Counted from the first letter of the stretch, positions 42,582 to 51,736 are shown. The stretch is DNA of 64,000 nt from Arthrobacter sp. 131MFCol6.1 (GCF_000374925.1 NZ_KB895541.1:1242122-1306121); one strand, 5' to 3'. Numbers and translations are program-made. The notes: generated by a model from the sequence alone, not told the origin.

Positions 42582-44129
42582 TCAGGGTGAGACCGCGGCG
42601 GCCTGGCGGAGGCCCAGCGCCTGCCCGACGTCGTCTGCGTCCGGGACGTCGTGCCGGGACAGGTCCGCAAGGGTCCAGGCCAGGCGCAGCACGCGGTCGT
42701 AGCCGCGTGCTGTCAGCACTCCACGCTCCAGCGCGTAGTCCAGGATGCGGGTGGTGGGGGCATCGAGCCGGAGGGCCCCGCGCAGCAGCCGGCCCGGCAC
42801 CTGCGCGTTGGTTTCCAGCCCGAATGGCAGCAGCCGGTCCAGCTGGCGGGTCCGGGCCGCCCGGACCCTTTCCGCGATGCTGGCGGTACCTTCCTCGGCC
42901 GCAGGTTGGCCGAAGCCGGCGAGCGAGACCCGCTCGACTTCGAGCTGGATGTCGACCCGATCCAGCAGCGGCCCGGACATCCGGGCCTGGTACCGGCGGC
43001 GCATCGTGGGCGTGCAGATGCAGTCCACTCCTTTGCCCGTCGCGTTGCCGCAGGGACAGGGGTTGGCGGCAAGGACCAGCTGGAACCGGGCGGGATAGGC
43101 CGCGGACCCGGCCGAGCGGTGGATGACCAGCTCACCGCTTTCCAGCGGCTGCCGCAGGGCGTCCAGGACGCCGCGGTCGTATTCCGGGGCCTCGTCCAGG
43201 AAGAGCACTCCGCGGTGCGCACGGGACGCTGCCCCGGGCCGCGGCAGCCCGGACCCGCCACCGATGATGGCCACCGCCGTCGCGGTGTGGTGCGGGTTCT
43301 CGTAGGGCGGGCGGCGCAGCAGCTGCACGGAGCCCGACGGCAGCGAACACAGCGAGTGAATTGCGGTCACCTCCATGGCCTCGGTATCGCCCAGGTCCGG
43401 CAGCAGCCCGGGCAGCCGCTCGGCGAGCATCGTTTTCCCGGCCCCTGGCGGTCCCGTCAGCAGCAGGTGGTGGGCTCCGGCTGCGGCCACTTCCAGGGCA
43501 CGCCGCGCCGCGGCCTGGCCGGAGACATCGCACATGTCCGGCGCCAGGGCGGGACCGGTGACGGATTCGGGGTGGTCGGAGTCCTCGGTCTCGGGTTCGA
43601 AGTCGAGGGCGAGGTCCTGCGGGTCCGCGCCGCAGTCGAACGCAAGCCGGGCCAGTGTGGCGTAGCCCCGGACTTGCGCGCCGGGGACGAGCTCGGCCTC
43701 GGCCACATTGGCCCGGGCCACGACGACCTCGGAGTAGCCGGCCCGGACCGCGGCCATCACGGCCGGGAGGATGCCGCGCACGGGCCGCAGCCGGCCGTCC
43801 AGGCCGAGTTCGGCGATGAAGACCTTGCGGCCGGTGGGCCGGACGTCGTTCGCCGCCAGCAGCACGGCCATGGCGATGGCGAGGTCGAATCCCGAACCGC
43901 GTTTGGGCAGGGATGCCGGGATGAGGTTGGCCGTGATCTTCCGGCGGCTCAGCGGGATTCCCGAGTTCTGGGCCGCGGAGCGGATCCGTTCCTTGGCCTC
44001 GTTCAGTGAGGCGTCCGGCAGGCCCAGGATCACGAACGCCGGCAGGGTCTGGCCGATGTCGGCTTCGACCTCCACGATGTAGCCGTTGAGGCCCACGAGG
44101 GCGACGGAGTAGGTCCGGCCCAGGGCCAT
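42582..44129 (-). CDS. comM: YifB/ComM family Mg-chelatase-like ATPase
   Basis: A 515-residue AAA+ protein. The amino domain is Lon-protease-like (VALVGLNGYIVEVEADIGQTLPAF, then SAAQNSGIPLSRRKITANLIPASLPKRGSGFDLAIA). The Walker A is LLLTGPPGAGKTML, the Walker B GVLFLDEAPEYDRGVLDAL, and a cysteine cluster lies in ANPCPCGNATGKGVDCICTP. ComM helicases drive branch migration during uptake and recombination of DNA. The start ATG directly follows the stop of the YraN gene (TAGATG), and dprA follows after 45 bp, so the three are cotranscribed. Confidence 0.95.
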   Translation of the reverse strand: MALGRTYSVALVGLNGYIVEVEADIGQTLPAFVILGLPDASLNEAKERIRSAAQNSGIPLSRRKITANLIPASLPKRGSGFDLAIAMAVLLAANDVRPTGRKVFIAELGLDGRLRPVRGILPAVMAAVRAGYSEVVVARANVAEAELVPGAQVRGYATLARLAFDCGADPQDLALDFEPETEDSDHPESVTGPALAPDMCDVSGQAAARRALEVAAAGAHHLLLTGPPGAGKTMLAERLPGLLPDLGDTEAMEVTAIHSLCSLPSGSVQLLRRPPYENPHHTATAVAIIGGGSGLPRPGAASRAHRGVLFLDEAPEYDRGVLDALRQPLESGELVIHRSAGSAAYPARFQLVLAANPCPCGNATGKGVDCICTPTMRRRYQARMSGPLLDRVDIQLEVERVSLAGFGQPAAEEGTASIAERVRAARTRQLDRLLPFGLETNAQVPGRLLRGALRLDAPTTRILDYALERGVLTARGYDRVLRLAWTLADLSRHDVPDADDVGQALGLRQAAAVSP

Positions 44130-44486
44130 CTACCCCACCCCCTTGAGGTGCTCAAGGGCGGGCTCGCCGATGCCGTCGTCGACCACGGCGATCACGTCCA
44201 CGCGGCACAGCGGCATCCGCAGCCCCTGGGCATGGCACCACGCCGCTGCCAGCCGGTGAAGCCGGGCGAGCTTGTCCGCGCCGACAGCCTCGAAGGGATG
44301 GCCGTACGCGAGGGATTTGCGGGTTTTCACCTCGGCGATGACCAGCGCGTCGCCGTCGAGCGCGACAATGTCGATCTCGCCCTCGGGGCAGCGCCAGTTC
44401 CGCTCCACGATCCGCATGCCGTGGGCCTGAAGGAAATCGGCGGCGAGCTCTTCCCCGCGCCGGCCCAGCACATCCTTAGCTCTCAT
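44130..44486 (-). CDS. YraN family nuclease-fold protein
   Basis: A 118-residue UPF0102/YraN protein with the restriction-endonuclease-like fold. The family residues are clear: LGRRGEELAADFL at the start, CPEGEIDIVALDG and LVIAEVKTRKSLAYGHPFEAV, giving the E...D-ExK nuclease pattern. Members are encoded with rnhB and comM in many bacteria and are thought to act on DNA or RNA, but the reaction is not established. It ends one base before the comM start, so the pair is translationally coupled. Confidence 0.93.
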   Translation of the reverse strand: MRAKDVLGRRGEELAADFLQAHGMRIVERNWRCPEGEIDIVALDGDALVIAEVKTRKSLAYGHPFEAVGADKLARLHRLAAAWCHAQGLRMPLCRVDVIAVVDDGIGEPALEHLKGVG

Positions 44487-44587
44487 GCCTCCAGCGTGAA
44501 GCGCCGCCGCGGACGAACACAGGGCACACTTCGGCTATGTGGAAAACGTCGCCCCAGCTGCAAGCGCACAAGCCTGATGAGACGAGT

Positions 44588-44614
44588 ATCGGCAGCGGGT
44601 TCAGCGCTGCCGAT
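44588..44614. promoter_or_regulatory. 10-bp perfect inverted repeat between yraN and the HAD gene
   Basis: ATCGGCAGCG and CGCTGCCGAT are separated by seven bases, about 100 bp upstream of yraN and 45 bp upstream of the divergent HAD gene. No T-run follows on either strand. It may be an operator for either gene. Confidence 0.4.
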
Positions 44615-44657
44615 CGCATAATCAAGGCAGGACGAAAGGGCTGCAGGAGGAACAGGA

Positions 44658-45080
44658 ATGAAAGTACTTTTCCTCGATATTGATGGGGTCGTCAACCGCG
44701 TGGGTACGAGACAGCGCTATCGCGGCTTCACCGGCATCGATCCTTTCCTGGCGTCCAAGGTCGGCCGGATCATCCTCGACACTGATGCAGCCGTTGTTCT
44801 TACGTCCACATGGCGGCATTTCCAAGGCGGCCGTGAAGAAGTCGACCGAAACGTTTACAAGACCTTTGACGTTACTCCGATAGCAGACACAGGTTTTCGT
44901 GGCGAGGAGGTGAAGATGTGGCTGGACCGGCATCCGGAAGTCACGCGGTATGCCATTGTCGACGATGACACTGACTTCTATGCCGATCAGCCCTTGTTCA
45001 AAACGAGCTGGCAAACGGGAATCACCGACGAGGTTGCGCAGCAGGTAACCGAATTTCTAAACAGCGGAGATACCCCATGA
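44658..45080 (+). CDS. HAD-like domain protein (RNA-repair-type HAD)
   Basis: A 140-residue HAD-superfamily protein. The nucleophile motif FLDIDGVVN carries the two aspartates (Asp7 and Asp9), motif II is LTSTWRHFQGG, and motif IV is the acidic AIVDDDTDFYADQ. This compact layout resembles the HAD domain found in Swiss-army-knife RNA-repair proteins, where it is a phosphatase. It stands alone here, without a ligase domain. It follows AGGAGGAACAGG closely. Its codons are AT-richer than those of the genes on both sides, suggesting a recent arrival in the otherwise conserved yraN-DUF2469 block. Confidence 0.75.
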   Translation: MKVLFLDIDGVVNRVGTRQRYRGFTGIDPFLASKVGRIILDTDAAVVLTSTWRHFQGGREEVDRNVYKTFDVTPIADTGFRGEEVKMWLDRHPEVTRYAIVDDDTDFYADQPLFKTSWQTGITDEVAQQVTEFLNSGDTP

Positions 45081-45315
45081 GTGAACATCTACCAACGTTG
45101 GGAAACTTCGCCAAAGCGCCTGCCGAAGGCCCGGGATCCCGGGCGGGCCCTACCGGCGATCTAATCCGTGGCGGCATTGACAGGACGTGTTGAGGCGATT
45201 GTCAGGCAACGAAACGTAGCCAATGCCCGCACGGCCCACCTAGGCTCTTTCCCAACCCCCGCGAATTCCGCGGGGCGCCCGTATTCTCTCCTGAGGATCG
45301 GCCGAAGGATCGGCT

Positions 45316-46386
45316 ATGGAATATCGAGCGGCCCAACCGCTGGAGACGCAGCAGCCTATTGAACCGGGTCCGCCCGGCGGGCAGGCTGGCCCCAGCTGGC
45401 CCCCAGCAGCGCGGCTTGCGCCCGGGCCCCCACCAGCGCGGGCTGAGCCCGGGCACGGCACCGCGCCAGCACGGCCTGAGCCCGGGCCCGAGCCCGAGCA
45501 GCCGGCGGCAAAACGCACGCACCGGCTGCGTCGGCTCCTCGCCAGGGTCTTCAAGCTCGTCCTCGCCATCGTTGTCATCACAGTGCTTGCCGCCGTCTCC
45601 TTCATCTGGTTCGCTCCCCCACGTACTGCCTTCATGCTGCAGACCGGCGGCCCAATCGCCTACCAGTACGTATCCCTGAACCACGTCAGCCGCTATGTCA
45701 TTGCCGCGGCCGTCGCCCACGAGGACCAACAGCTGGGAACGCGTGTGGGCGCGTTCTCCGTTGATGATTTCCGGGACAGGGCCGTCGCCTACCTGCAGGG
45801 GAAGGATGACCCGAGCGGTTCCACGGTCCCGCAACAGCTCGTGAAGAACATCTTCCTGTGGCCTGACCCGAATGCCCTGAGGAAGGGCCTGGAGGCGGGC
45901 CTCGCGACCGAGTTCAGCCTCACCCTGACCCCGCAACGGATCATGGAGCTTTATCTGAACTACGCGCAGTTCGGTCCAAACCTGTACGGAATCTGTGCGG
46001 CGAGCTGGTACTACTTCGACGAACCGCCGTGGAACATGTCCGAGTACCAGGCCGCGCAATTGATGGGGGTTCTGCCACTGCCCACCCTCGTCACCCGCGC
46101 GGCGGAAGGCGGCATCTATCTGGGCCCGGGTGTCCACCCCAAAGTGTGGGACTACGTCAACGGTGCGGCCAACGTGTGGGTCCCCCTGCAGATCGAAGGG
46201 CTTGGCGGATGGAGGGCGGCCGTCGCAACCATCGGCATCGGCGACACAGCGGCCGACCACGCCGCCGAGCGGGGAGCCGCAACCCCGGATGGCTGCAGTT
46301 CGTATCCGGAGAGCGTGCTGGACCTGCTGCGGCAGCAGGGCATTGCCCTGGACAGCAACGGGAACCCTGCGCCACCCACGGATTAA
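45316..46386 (+). CDS. monofunctional GT51 transglycosylase, divergent
   Basis: A 356-residue membrane-anchored protein of the peptidoglycan glycosyltransferase family. Residues 1-66 are a proline/alanine/glycine-rich cytoplasmic tail with repeats, and a membrane helix follows at about 77-99. The GT51 domain has motif 1 as AHEDQQLGTRVGAF (usual form EDxxFxxHxG), motif 2 SGSTVPQQLVKNIF, motif 3 RKGLEAGLATEF and motif 4 LTPQRIMELYLNYAQFG. The catalytic glutamate (about 136) is kept, but Phe and His of motif 1 are replaced by Leu and Arg. There is no transpeptidase domain. The ATG follows GAAGGA. Codon use is mixed and the gene interrupts a conserved block. Confidence 0.85.
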   Translation: MEYRAAQPLETQQPIEPGPPGGQAGPSWPPAARLAPGPPPARAEPGHGTAPARPEPGPEPEQPAAKRTHRLRRLLARVFKLVLAIVVITVLAAVSFIWFAPPRTAFMLQTGGPIAYQYVSLNHVSRYVIAAAVAHEDQQLGTRVGAFSVDDFRDRAVAYLQGKDDPSGSTVPQQLVKNIFLWPDPNALRKGLEAGLATEFSLTLTPQRIMELYLNYAQFGPNLYGICAASWYYFDEPPWNMSEYQAAQLMGVLPLPTLVTRAAEGGIYLGPGVHPKVWDYVNGAANVWVPLQIEGLGGWRAAVATIGIGDTAADHAAERGAATPDGCSSYPESVLDLLRQQGIALDSNGNPAPPTD

Positions 46387-46396
46387 GAATCGTGGA

Positions 46397-46723
46397 TCAG
46401 TTGCCCAGGTCCTCGACCTTGGGCAGGGCGAGTTCCTCGCTGCGGGGCAGTTCCTCGACGTTGACGTCCTTGAACGTGATGACGCGGACGCTCTTGACGA
46501 ACCGGGCGGAGCGGTAGACGTCCCATACCCAGGCGTCCTGCAGGGTCAGGTCGAAGTAGACCTCGCCGTCGGCGCTGCGGGCCTGCAGGTCAACGTGGTT
46601 GGCAAGGTAGAAACGCCGTTCGGTCTCGACCACATAGCTGAACAGCCCGACGACGTCGCGGTATTCGCGGTAGAGCTGTAGCTCCATGTCGGTCTCATAG
46701 TTTTCAAGGTCCTCGGCACTCAT
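46397..46723 (-). CDS. DUF2469 family protein
   Basis: A 108-residue acidic protein of the actinobacterial DUF2469 family, which is nearly always next to rnhB. The family sequence is MSAEDLENYETDMELQLYRE at the start, then YRDVVGLFSYVVETERRFYL and VYFDLTLQDAWVWDVYR. ATG 46723 is the conserved start; the longer frame to 46804 is not conserved. It is convergent with the transglycosylase gene, with ten bases between the stops. The function is unknown. Confidence 0.93.
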   Translation of the reverse strand: MSAEDLENYETDMELQLYREYRDVVGLFSYVVETERRFYLANHVDLQARSADGEVYFDLTLQDAWVWDVYRSARFVKSVRVITFKDVNVEELPRSEELALPKVEDLGN

Positions 46724-46814
46724 GGTTCCATCTTGCACCATCCGGCGCCGGCCGCGCGCCACACGACGGGCCGGCCGCGCGCCACCGGCGGGCCGCACCC
46801 CCACGCCGGAGCGG

Positions 46815-47480
46815 CTAGAGCAGCTGCCAGCTGACCCGGTGGTACGGCGTGGGACCGCCGGTCCGGAGCGCTTCCTTGTGCGCTGCCGTGCCGTAGCCCT
46901 TGTTCACGTCCCAGCCGTACGCCGGGTATTGGGTGTGCAGCTCGCACATCATCGCATCGCGCTCGACCTTCGCGATGATGCTGGCCGCGGCGACGCTGAG
47001 GCACTGCATGTCGGCTTTGACCAGTGTGTGCACCGGGGCGTCGCAGCCGGGCTCGGCGGGGGCATCGTCAAACAAGGAGGGCTGCAGATCCGGCGAGAGC
47101 CAGTTGTGGCTGCCGTCCAGCAGGACAACCTCGGGCCTGACGCCGGCGGCTAGCACGGCAAACCAGGCCCGGTTCCCGGCAAGCCGGAGCGCTGCGATGA
47201 TCCCGAGTTCGTCGATCTCGGTCGCGGACGCGTGCCCTACGGCGGAGGCGACGCTCCAGTCCCGGACCAGCGGCACCAGCCGCTCCCGGTCCGCGACCTT
47301 GAGGAGCTTGCTGTCCCGGACATCGGCCAGGAGCTTCTGCTGCTGCAGGTCCACGACGGCGATCCCCACGCTGACGGGACCGGCGAGGGCACCGCGGCCG
47401 ACCTCGTCGATGCCCGCGAGGAGCCGTGCGCCGGAGCTGCGGAAGCGGCGTTCGTAGTCGAGGGTGGGGGCTGCTGACAT
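46815..47480 (-). CDS. rnhB: ribonuclease HII
   Basis: A 221-residue RNase HII that cuts RNA in RNA-DNA hybrids and removes single ribonucleotides from DNA. The catalytic aspartate and glutamate are in [15 protein letters not shown] (Asp25, Glu26). A third acidic residue is in [11 protein letters not shown], and the fourth in [22 protein letters not shown], with the conserved lysine. It lies 10 bp after the first signal peptidase gene, in the usual order rplS-lepB-rnhB-DUF2469. Confidence 0.96.
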   Translation of the reverse strand: MSAAPTLDYERRFRSSGARLLAGIDEVGRGALAGPVSVGIAVVDLQQQKLLADVRDSKLLKVADRERLVPLVRDWSVASAVGHASATEIDELGIIAALRLAGNRAWFAVLAAGVRPEVVLLDGSHNWLSPDLQPSLFDDAPAEPGCDAPVHTLVKADMQCLSVAAASIIAKVERDAMMCELHTQYPAYGWDVNKGYGTAAHKEALRTGGPTPYHRVSWQLL

Positions 47481-47490
47481 GACGGGCGGC

Positions 47491-48510
47491 TTACTTTCCG
47501 GCCGGGGCGGGGACGCTGCGGAAGACGTCCGGGTAGTTGTCCAGGGCCGACATCCTGTTCAGCGGCCACGCGATGACGGCGGCCTTGCCTTCAATGTCGG
47601 ATTCGTTGACGAAGCCGCCGTTGGTGTCCATATGGGCGCGGGAATCCGCGGAGTGGTTGCGGTTGTCGCCCATGACCCAGACCTTCCCCGCGGGCACGAC
47701 GACGTCGAAGTCGCGGACCTGGGGAATCTCCGCGGAATTGATGTAATTCTCGTCCAGCGGCACGCCGTTGACGGTGAGCTGTCCGCCGGCGTCGCAGCAG
47801 ACCACGTGGTCGCCCGGGAGCCCGATGACGCGCTTGACCAGGTGCTGTTCGGAGTTGTCCGGCAGCAAACCGACGAACGTCAGCCCGTCCTGCACCCAGG
47901 TGAACGGGCCCTTCGTCTTCTCGGCCGCGGGGGCGAGCCAGCCCTGGCTGTCCCGGAACACCACTACGTCCCCGCGCTGGAGCGCCATGGGCTCGGGCAC
48001 CAGGAGGTTCACGAAGATGCGGTCGTTCACATCGAGGGTGTTGACCATGGATTCGGACGGGATGTAGAAGGCCCGGAACAGGAAGGTCTTGATCAGGAAG
48101 GACAGCACGATCGCCACGATGACCACCGTGGCGACCTCCTTCAGCCACAGGAAGAGCGGGCTGCGCCCTTCACGGGCCTTGGCCTTCCGGGCCCGGCGGG
48201 ACGTCGGGCCGGCGTGGGCGGGGCCGTCGGCCCGGTCCCGCTCCGCCCCCTCGGCCCCGGCCCGGTCCGTGCTGGCAGCCTCGGCCTCGGCCCGGTCCGT
48301 CCGGGCAGCCTCCGTCCGGGCAGCCTGGATTCGGGCAGCCTCGGTCCGATCAGCGCGCTGCGCTCCGGCGCTGTCGTCCTGCACCGCCGACGCCGGAGCC
48401 GGCGCACCAGCCGGTGGATCCGCCGGCTCGTCCGCCGGGATCGCCGAGGCGGTAACCCGGGGTCGGTCCTGGCCCTGCGGATCAGGAGTGCGCGGTTCGG
48501 TCTCGGGCAT
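47491..48510 (-). CDS. lepB: signal peptidase I with long repetitive cytoplasmic tail
   Basis: A 339-residue type I signal peptidase that cleaves Sec and Tat signal peptides at the outer face of the membrane. One membrane helix lies at about residues 120-142. The catalytic serine is in [11 protein letters not shown] (about 154) and the lysine in [14 protein letters not shown] (about 226). [14 protein letters not shown] follows. The first 115 residues are cytoplasmic, Ala/Glu/Arg-rich, with repeats such as RTEAAR (about 55-93). It directly abuts the second lepB gene (stop and start adjacent), indicating a tandem duplication. Confidence 0.95.
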   Translation of the reverse strand: MPETEPRTPDPQGQDRPRVTASAIPADEPADPPAGAPAPASAVQDDSAGAQRADRTEAARIQAARTEAARTDRAEAEAASTDRAGAEGAERDRADGPAHAGPTSRRARKAKAREGRSPLFLWLKEVATVVIVAIVLSFLIKTFLFRAFYIPSESMVNTLDVNDRIFVNLLVPEPMALQRGDVVVFRDSQGWLAPAAEKTKGPFTWVQDGLTFVGLLPDNSEQHLVKRVIGLPGDHVVCCDAGGQLTVNGVPLDENYINSAEIPQVRDFDVVVPAGKVWVMGDNRNHSADSRAHMDTNGGFVNESDIEGKAAVIAWPLNRMSALDNYPDVFRSVPAPAGK

Positions 48511-49191
48511 CTACTGTCCGTTCGTCGTCGTCGTTGTCGCAGCCGGTTCGGGCCGCGCTACTGCTGCAAATCTATCAAGCGGCCAGATGATCTGTACCGG
48601 CCGGCCAATGACGCGTTCCAGCGGCACCATGCCCCCGCCGGGGGCGCCCAGCAGGCTCCGGGAATCGGCCGACATGGAGCGGTGGTCGCCCATGAGCCAC
48701 AGCCGCCCGGCGGGCACCTGGACGGCGAACTTCACATCGCTCGGAGTGTCCCCCGGATACACATACGGTTCCGCAACTTGCTGGCCGTTGACTGTGAGCC
48801 GGCCGCCCGCATCGCAGCAGACCACACGGTCGCCCGGCAGTCCGATGACGCGCTTGACATACGTGGTGTCGCTGCCCGCCAGGCCAAGCCAGCGTCCGGC
48901 TTCGGCGAGGGCATCCACCACGGGGCCGTTGCCGCTGTTGAGCGGGGCGAAGGAGCCGCGCCCGTCAAAGACGACGACGTCGCCCCGGCCCAGGGGCTCA
49001 GCCTGGAAGCCGGCCCGCGCCACCACGATCCGGTCCCCCGTGTGCAGGAGCGGCTCCATGGAGGCGGACGGGATGAAGAAGATGTCCACCCACAGGGAGC
49101 GGACCACGGCACTGATGGCCACGGCCAGCACCAGGGCCAGCAACGCAAAACGCCAGCCCGGTTTTCTGGGCTGGCGTTTTGGCTGTTCCAT
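48511..49191 (-). CDS. lepB: signal peptidase I, second copy
   Basis: A 226-residue signal peptidase I, paralogue of the adjacent gene. The membrane helix is at about residues 14-31, the catalytic serine in FIPSASMEPLL (Ser44) and the lysine in [21 protein letters not shown] (Lys113). LWLMGDHRSMSADSR matches box E. It has a short basic amino tail and a carboxy-terminal TTTTTNGQ. The shared [20 protein letters not shown] stretch points to local duplication. Having two enzymes could divide substrates or give dosage; the sequence does not decide. Confidence 0.95.
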   Translation of the reverse strand: MEQPKRQPRKPGWRFALLALVLAVAISAVVRSLWVDIFFIPSASMEPLLHTGDRIVVARAGFQAEPLGRGDVVVFDGRGSFAPLNSGNGPVVDALAEAGRWLGLAGSDTTYVKRVIGLPGDRVVCCDAGGRLTVNGQQVAEPYVYPGDTPSDVKFAVQVPAGRLWLMGDHRSMSADSRSLLGAPGGGMVPLERVIGRPVQIIWPLDRFAAVARPEPAATTTTTNGQ

Positions 49192-49322
49192 GTTCCGTAT
49201 CCCCTGGCGCTGTCGTGACCTAATGTGCGCTGTTGCGGATAGCTCGGGCGCCGCACTAGCTGACGCACCGGGTACGGTCCGTGGATCCGCGGTGAAAGAC
49301 TGCGTTGGAAGTCTGGGAAGAC

Positions 49323-49682
49323 TTACTTGGCGGTCTGGAAGTCGCGCTTTTCCTTGATCTTCGCGGCCTTACCACGCAGGTTACGCATGTAGTAAAGCTT
49401 GGCGCGGCGCACGTCACCCTTGGAGACGAGCTCGACCTTGTCGATGATCGGGGAGTGCACCGGGAAGGTACGCTCTACGCCGACACCGAAGGAGACCTTG
49501 CGGACGGTGAAGGTTTCGCGGACGCCATCGCCCTGGCGGCCAAGGACGAAGCCCTGGAAGACCTGGACGCGGGAGTTCTTGCCTTCGATGATGTTCACGT
49601 GAACCTTGATGGTGTCACCCGCGCGGAACTCGGGAACATCGGTGCGCAGCGAGGCTGCATCTACGGAATCGAGGATATGCAT
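49323..49682 (-). CDS. rplS: 50S ribosomal protein L19
   Basis: A 119-residue L19, located at the interface between ribosomal subunits. It begins [19 protein letters not shown] and keeps [55 protein letters not shown] and the basic end [18 protein letters not shown]. The ATG at 49682 is the conserved start, with AGGAGTGGATCA before it. It follows trmD after 235 bp, long enough for its own promoter, and precedes the signal peptidase genes. Confidence 0.97.
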   Translation of the reverse strand: MHILDSVDAASLRTDVPEFRAGDTIKVHVNIIEGKNSRVQVFQGFVLGRQGDGVRETFTVRKVSFGVGVERTFPVHSPIIDKVELVSKGDVRRAKLYYMRNLRGKAAKIKEKRDFQTAK

Positions 49683-49917
49683 TGATCCACTCCTGGTGAA
49701 CGCCACAGGTCACTCACGTTGGGTTACGGCGGCCAAGCCCGGTGGCATGCGCCGCCCGGAAATTTCCGCCGAAAGTTTGTCAATCCGGCCCTGTCAGGAG
49801 TAGACGGGGCCGGGGTGCCGGGCTGTTGGTAGCGCTCCCCCTGTGGCAGGTTCGCAACCCAGCAGGCACAAGGACTAATTTTGCCACATTTTGTGCGGGT
49901 TAGCCCAATCCCGGCGG

Positions 49918-50757
49918 TTAGGCGTCGGGACGGCGCAGCAGGCGGCCGTCAACGACGTCGTACCCCAGATCGGAGAAGGCCGTGCGGTCCGCGCGCGGCA
50001 GCTTGCCGGCGTCGAACTCCACGAGGAGGTCGGGACGGCGTTCGGCGGTGCGCCGGTACTGCTCATGCCGGCGCCACTGGGCGATCTTGCCGTGGTTGCC
50101 GCTCAGCAGCACGGCCGGGACGTCCCGGTCCCGCCAGCTGGAGGGCTTGGTGTAGACGGGGTACTCGAGCAGCCCGTCCGAGTGGGACTCCTCCACGAGG
50201 GACTCGGGGTTGCCCACGACGCCGGGCAGCAGCCGCCCGATGGCCTCGACCATGGCCAGCACGGCGACTTCGCCGCCGTTGAGGACGTAGTCTCCCAAGC
50301 TCATCGGGCGCACCGTGAAGTGCTCCGCCGCCCATTCCAGGACCCGTTCGTCGATGCCTTCATAGCGCCCGCAGGCGAACACCAGCTGGTCTTCCTCCGC
50401 GAGTTCGTGCGCCGTCGCCTGGGTGAAGCGCTCCCCCGCCGGCGACGGGACGATCAGCACGGGTTTGCCGGCCGACCCGGGAGTGCCCGGTGCGCCGGCG
50501 TCGCTTGCGTCCCCGGCGTCCTCGGACCGCCCGGCGGCCACGGCGGTGAGGGCCTGCGCCCAGGGTTCGGGCTTCATGACCATGCCGGCGCCGCCGCCGT
50601 AGGGGGTGTCATCGACCGTCCGGTGCCGGTCGGTGGTGAAGTCCCGCAGGTCATGGACCTTGAGGTCCAGCAGGCCGTCCTGGCGGGCCTTGCCGATCAG
50701 GGACAGCTCCAGCGGGGCCAGGTATTCCGGAAAGATGCTGACGACGTCGATTCGCAT
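49918..50757 (-). CDS. trmD: tRNA (guanine-N1)-methyltransferase
   Basis: A 279-residue TrmD that methylates G37 of tRNAs using S-adenosylmethionine, preventing frameshifts. The start [27 protein letters not shown] and the knot region [33 protein letters not shown] are all present, with [27 protein letters not shown] after. A low-complexity insertion (about residues 77-98, rich in Asp/Ala/Gly/Pro) lies in a surface loop. Its ATG directly follows the rimM stop, so the two are coupled. Confidence 0.97.
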   Translation of the reverse strand: MRIDVVSIFPEYLAPLELSLIGKARQDGLLDLKVHDLRDFTTDRHRTVDDTPYGGGAGMVMKPEPWAQALTAVAAGRSEDAGDASDAGAPGTPGSAGKPVLIVPSPAGERFTQATAHELAEEDQLVFACGRYEGIDERVLEWAAEHFTVRPMSLGDYVLNGGEVAVLAMVEAIGRLLPGVVGNPESLVEESHSDGLLEYPVYTKPSSWRDRDVPAVLLSGNHGKIAQWRRHEQYRRTAERRPDLLVEFDAGKLPRADRTAFSDLGYDVVDGRLLRRPDA

Positions 50758-51369
50758 CTACGCGTTGCCCCCGGCGGCGGTGCCCTGCGCTTCGGGGTCC
50801 TGGGTTTCCTGGGCTTCGGGGGCCCGGGTTTCGGGCGCCTGGGCTTCGGGCGCCTCGTCCGTGTTGATCTCGAACAGTCCAGGCGGCGGGGTGACGAGGA
50901 CGTACTTTTCAGCCACGTTGACCTCGGGCACAATCTGCTCGACGAACGGGATCAGGACTTCCTTGCCGTCGTCCGTGGTGACCACCAGCAGGTCCTGGAC
51001 CGGCAGCGTGTGCAGCGCCGAGACCTTGCCGACCACGTTGCCGCCCACCCGGACCTCCAGGCCCACGAGCTCGTGCTCGTACCAGCCCTCGTCGTCGTCC
51101 TCGGCGCTGATGTCTTCGGTTTCGATGAACAGCTTGGCGCCGCGCAGGGTCTCGGCCTCGTTGCGGGTCTCGATCTCATCGAAGGCCAGCAACAGGATGT
51201 CCTTGTTCCAGCGGGCGCTGAACACCGTCAGCGGGCCGGCCGAGGCGGGTTCCACGATGAACTGCGTGCCGGGGACAAAACGGTCGCCGGGCGCGTCGGT
51301 GAGCACCTGGACGGTCACTTCGCCGCGAATGCCGTGGGGCTTGCCGATTCGTGCCACCTGGAGCTGCAT
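50758..51369 (-). CDS. rimM: ribosome maturation factor RimM
   Basis: A 203-residue RimM that helps assemble the 30S head through protein S19. The amino domain opens VARIGKPHGIRGEVTVQVLTD, and the PRC-barrel domain has YEHELVGLEVRVGGNVVGKVSAL and VLIPFVEQIVPEVNV. The last 40 residues are an Ala/Glu/Pro-rich tail with near repeats (APETRAPEAQ, TQDPEAQ) that is probably disordered. The start ATG is at 51369, after a strong terminator-like hairpin that separates it from khpA. trmD follows with no gap. Confidence 0.95.
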   Translation of the reverse strand: MQLQVARIGKPHGIRGEVTVQVLTDAPGDRFVPGTQFIVEPASAGPLTVFSARWNKDILLLAFDEIETRNEAETLRGAKLFIETEDISAEDDDEGWYEHELVGLEVRVGGNVVGKVSALHTLPVQDLLVVTTDDGKEVLIPFVEQIVPEVNVAEKYVLVTPPPGLFEINTDEAPEAQAPETRAPEAQETQDPEAQGTAAGGNA

Positions 51370-51420
51370 CTGTTCCTCTGTTCGGGGTTGGTGATTCTGT
51401 GTTCTCTGGTGCGGAAATGC

Positions 51421-51469
51421 GGGAAAACAGTCCGGCCCCTCCACCATTATCTGGTGAAGGGGCCGGACT
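51421..51469 (-). terminator. intra-operon terminator/attenuator between khpA and rimM
   Basis: On the minus strand a 17-bp stem with one mismatch (AGTCCGGCCCCT... with a seven-base loop) runs directly into GTTTTCCC. It lies between khpA and rimM in the rpsP-khpA-rimM-trmD order, so it should limit read-through into rimM-trmD. Confidence 0.75.
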
Positions 51470-51492
51470 CAAGACAAGTAGTGCTGAAAGCG

Positions 51493-51735
51493 TTACCGGC
51501 GGCGGTCGGTGTCGACGACGTCGACCCTGACCGGCTCGCCGTCCGCCAGCGCCGCAACCACAGTGCGCAAAGCACGTGCGGTCCGGCCCTGCCGGCCGAT
51601 CACCCGTCCGAGGTCGTCCTGATGAACGCGCACCTCGAGGGTTTCCCCGCGGCGGTTGTTCTTCGCACTGACCTTGACGTCCTCGGGGCTGTCAACAATC
51701 CCGCGGACCAGGTGTTCGAGCGCTTCTGCCAGCAA
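51493..51735 (-). CDS. khpA: KH-domain RNA-binding protein KhpA
   Basis: An 80-residue single KH-domain protein. The GxxG loop is in DLGRVIGRQGRTARALRTVV, and the fold is completed by LEALVRGIVDSPEDV-like helix and strand elements at the start (LAEALEHLVRGIVDSPEDVKV). KhpA binds RNA with KhpB/Jag and affects cell elongation and small-RNA activity in Gram-positive bacteria. The start is TTG, one base after the rpsP stop, with GAGG inside the end of rpsP as the ribosome site. Confidence 0.93.
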   Translation of the reverse strand: MLAEALEHLVRGIVDSPEDVKVSAKNNRRGETLEVRVHQDDLGRVIGRQGRTARALRTVVAALADGEPVRVDVVDTDRRR

Positions 51736-51736
51736 T

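Noticed and set aside
45168..45362. Small gene before the transglycosylase
   Set aside because: The frame overlaps the transglycosylase start, lacks a ribosome site and has no recognisable features.
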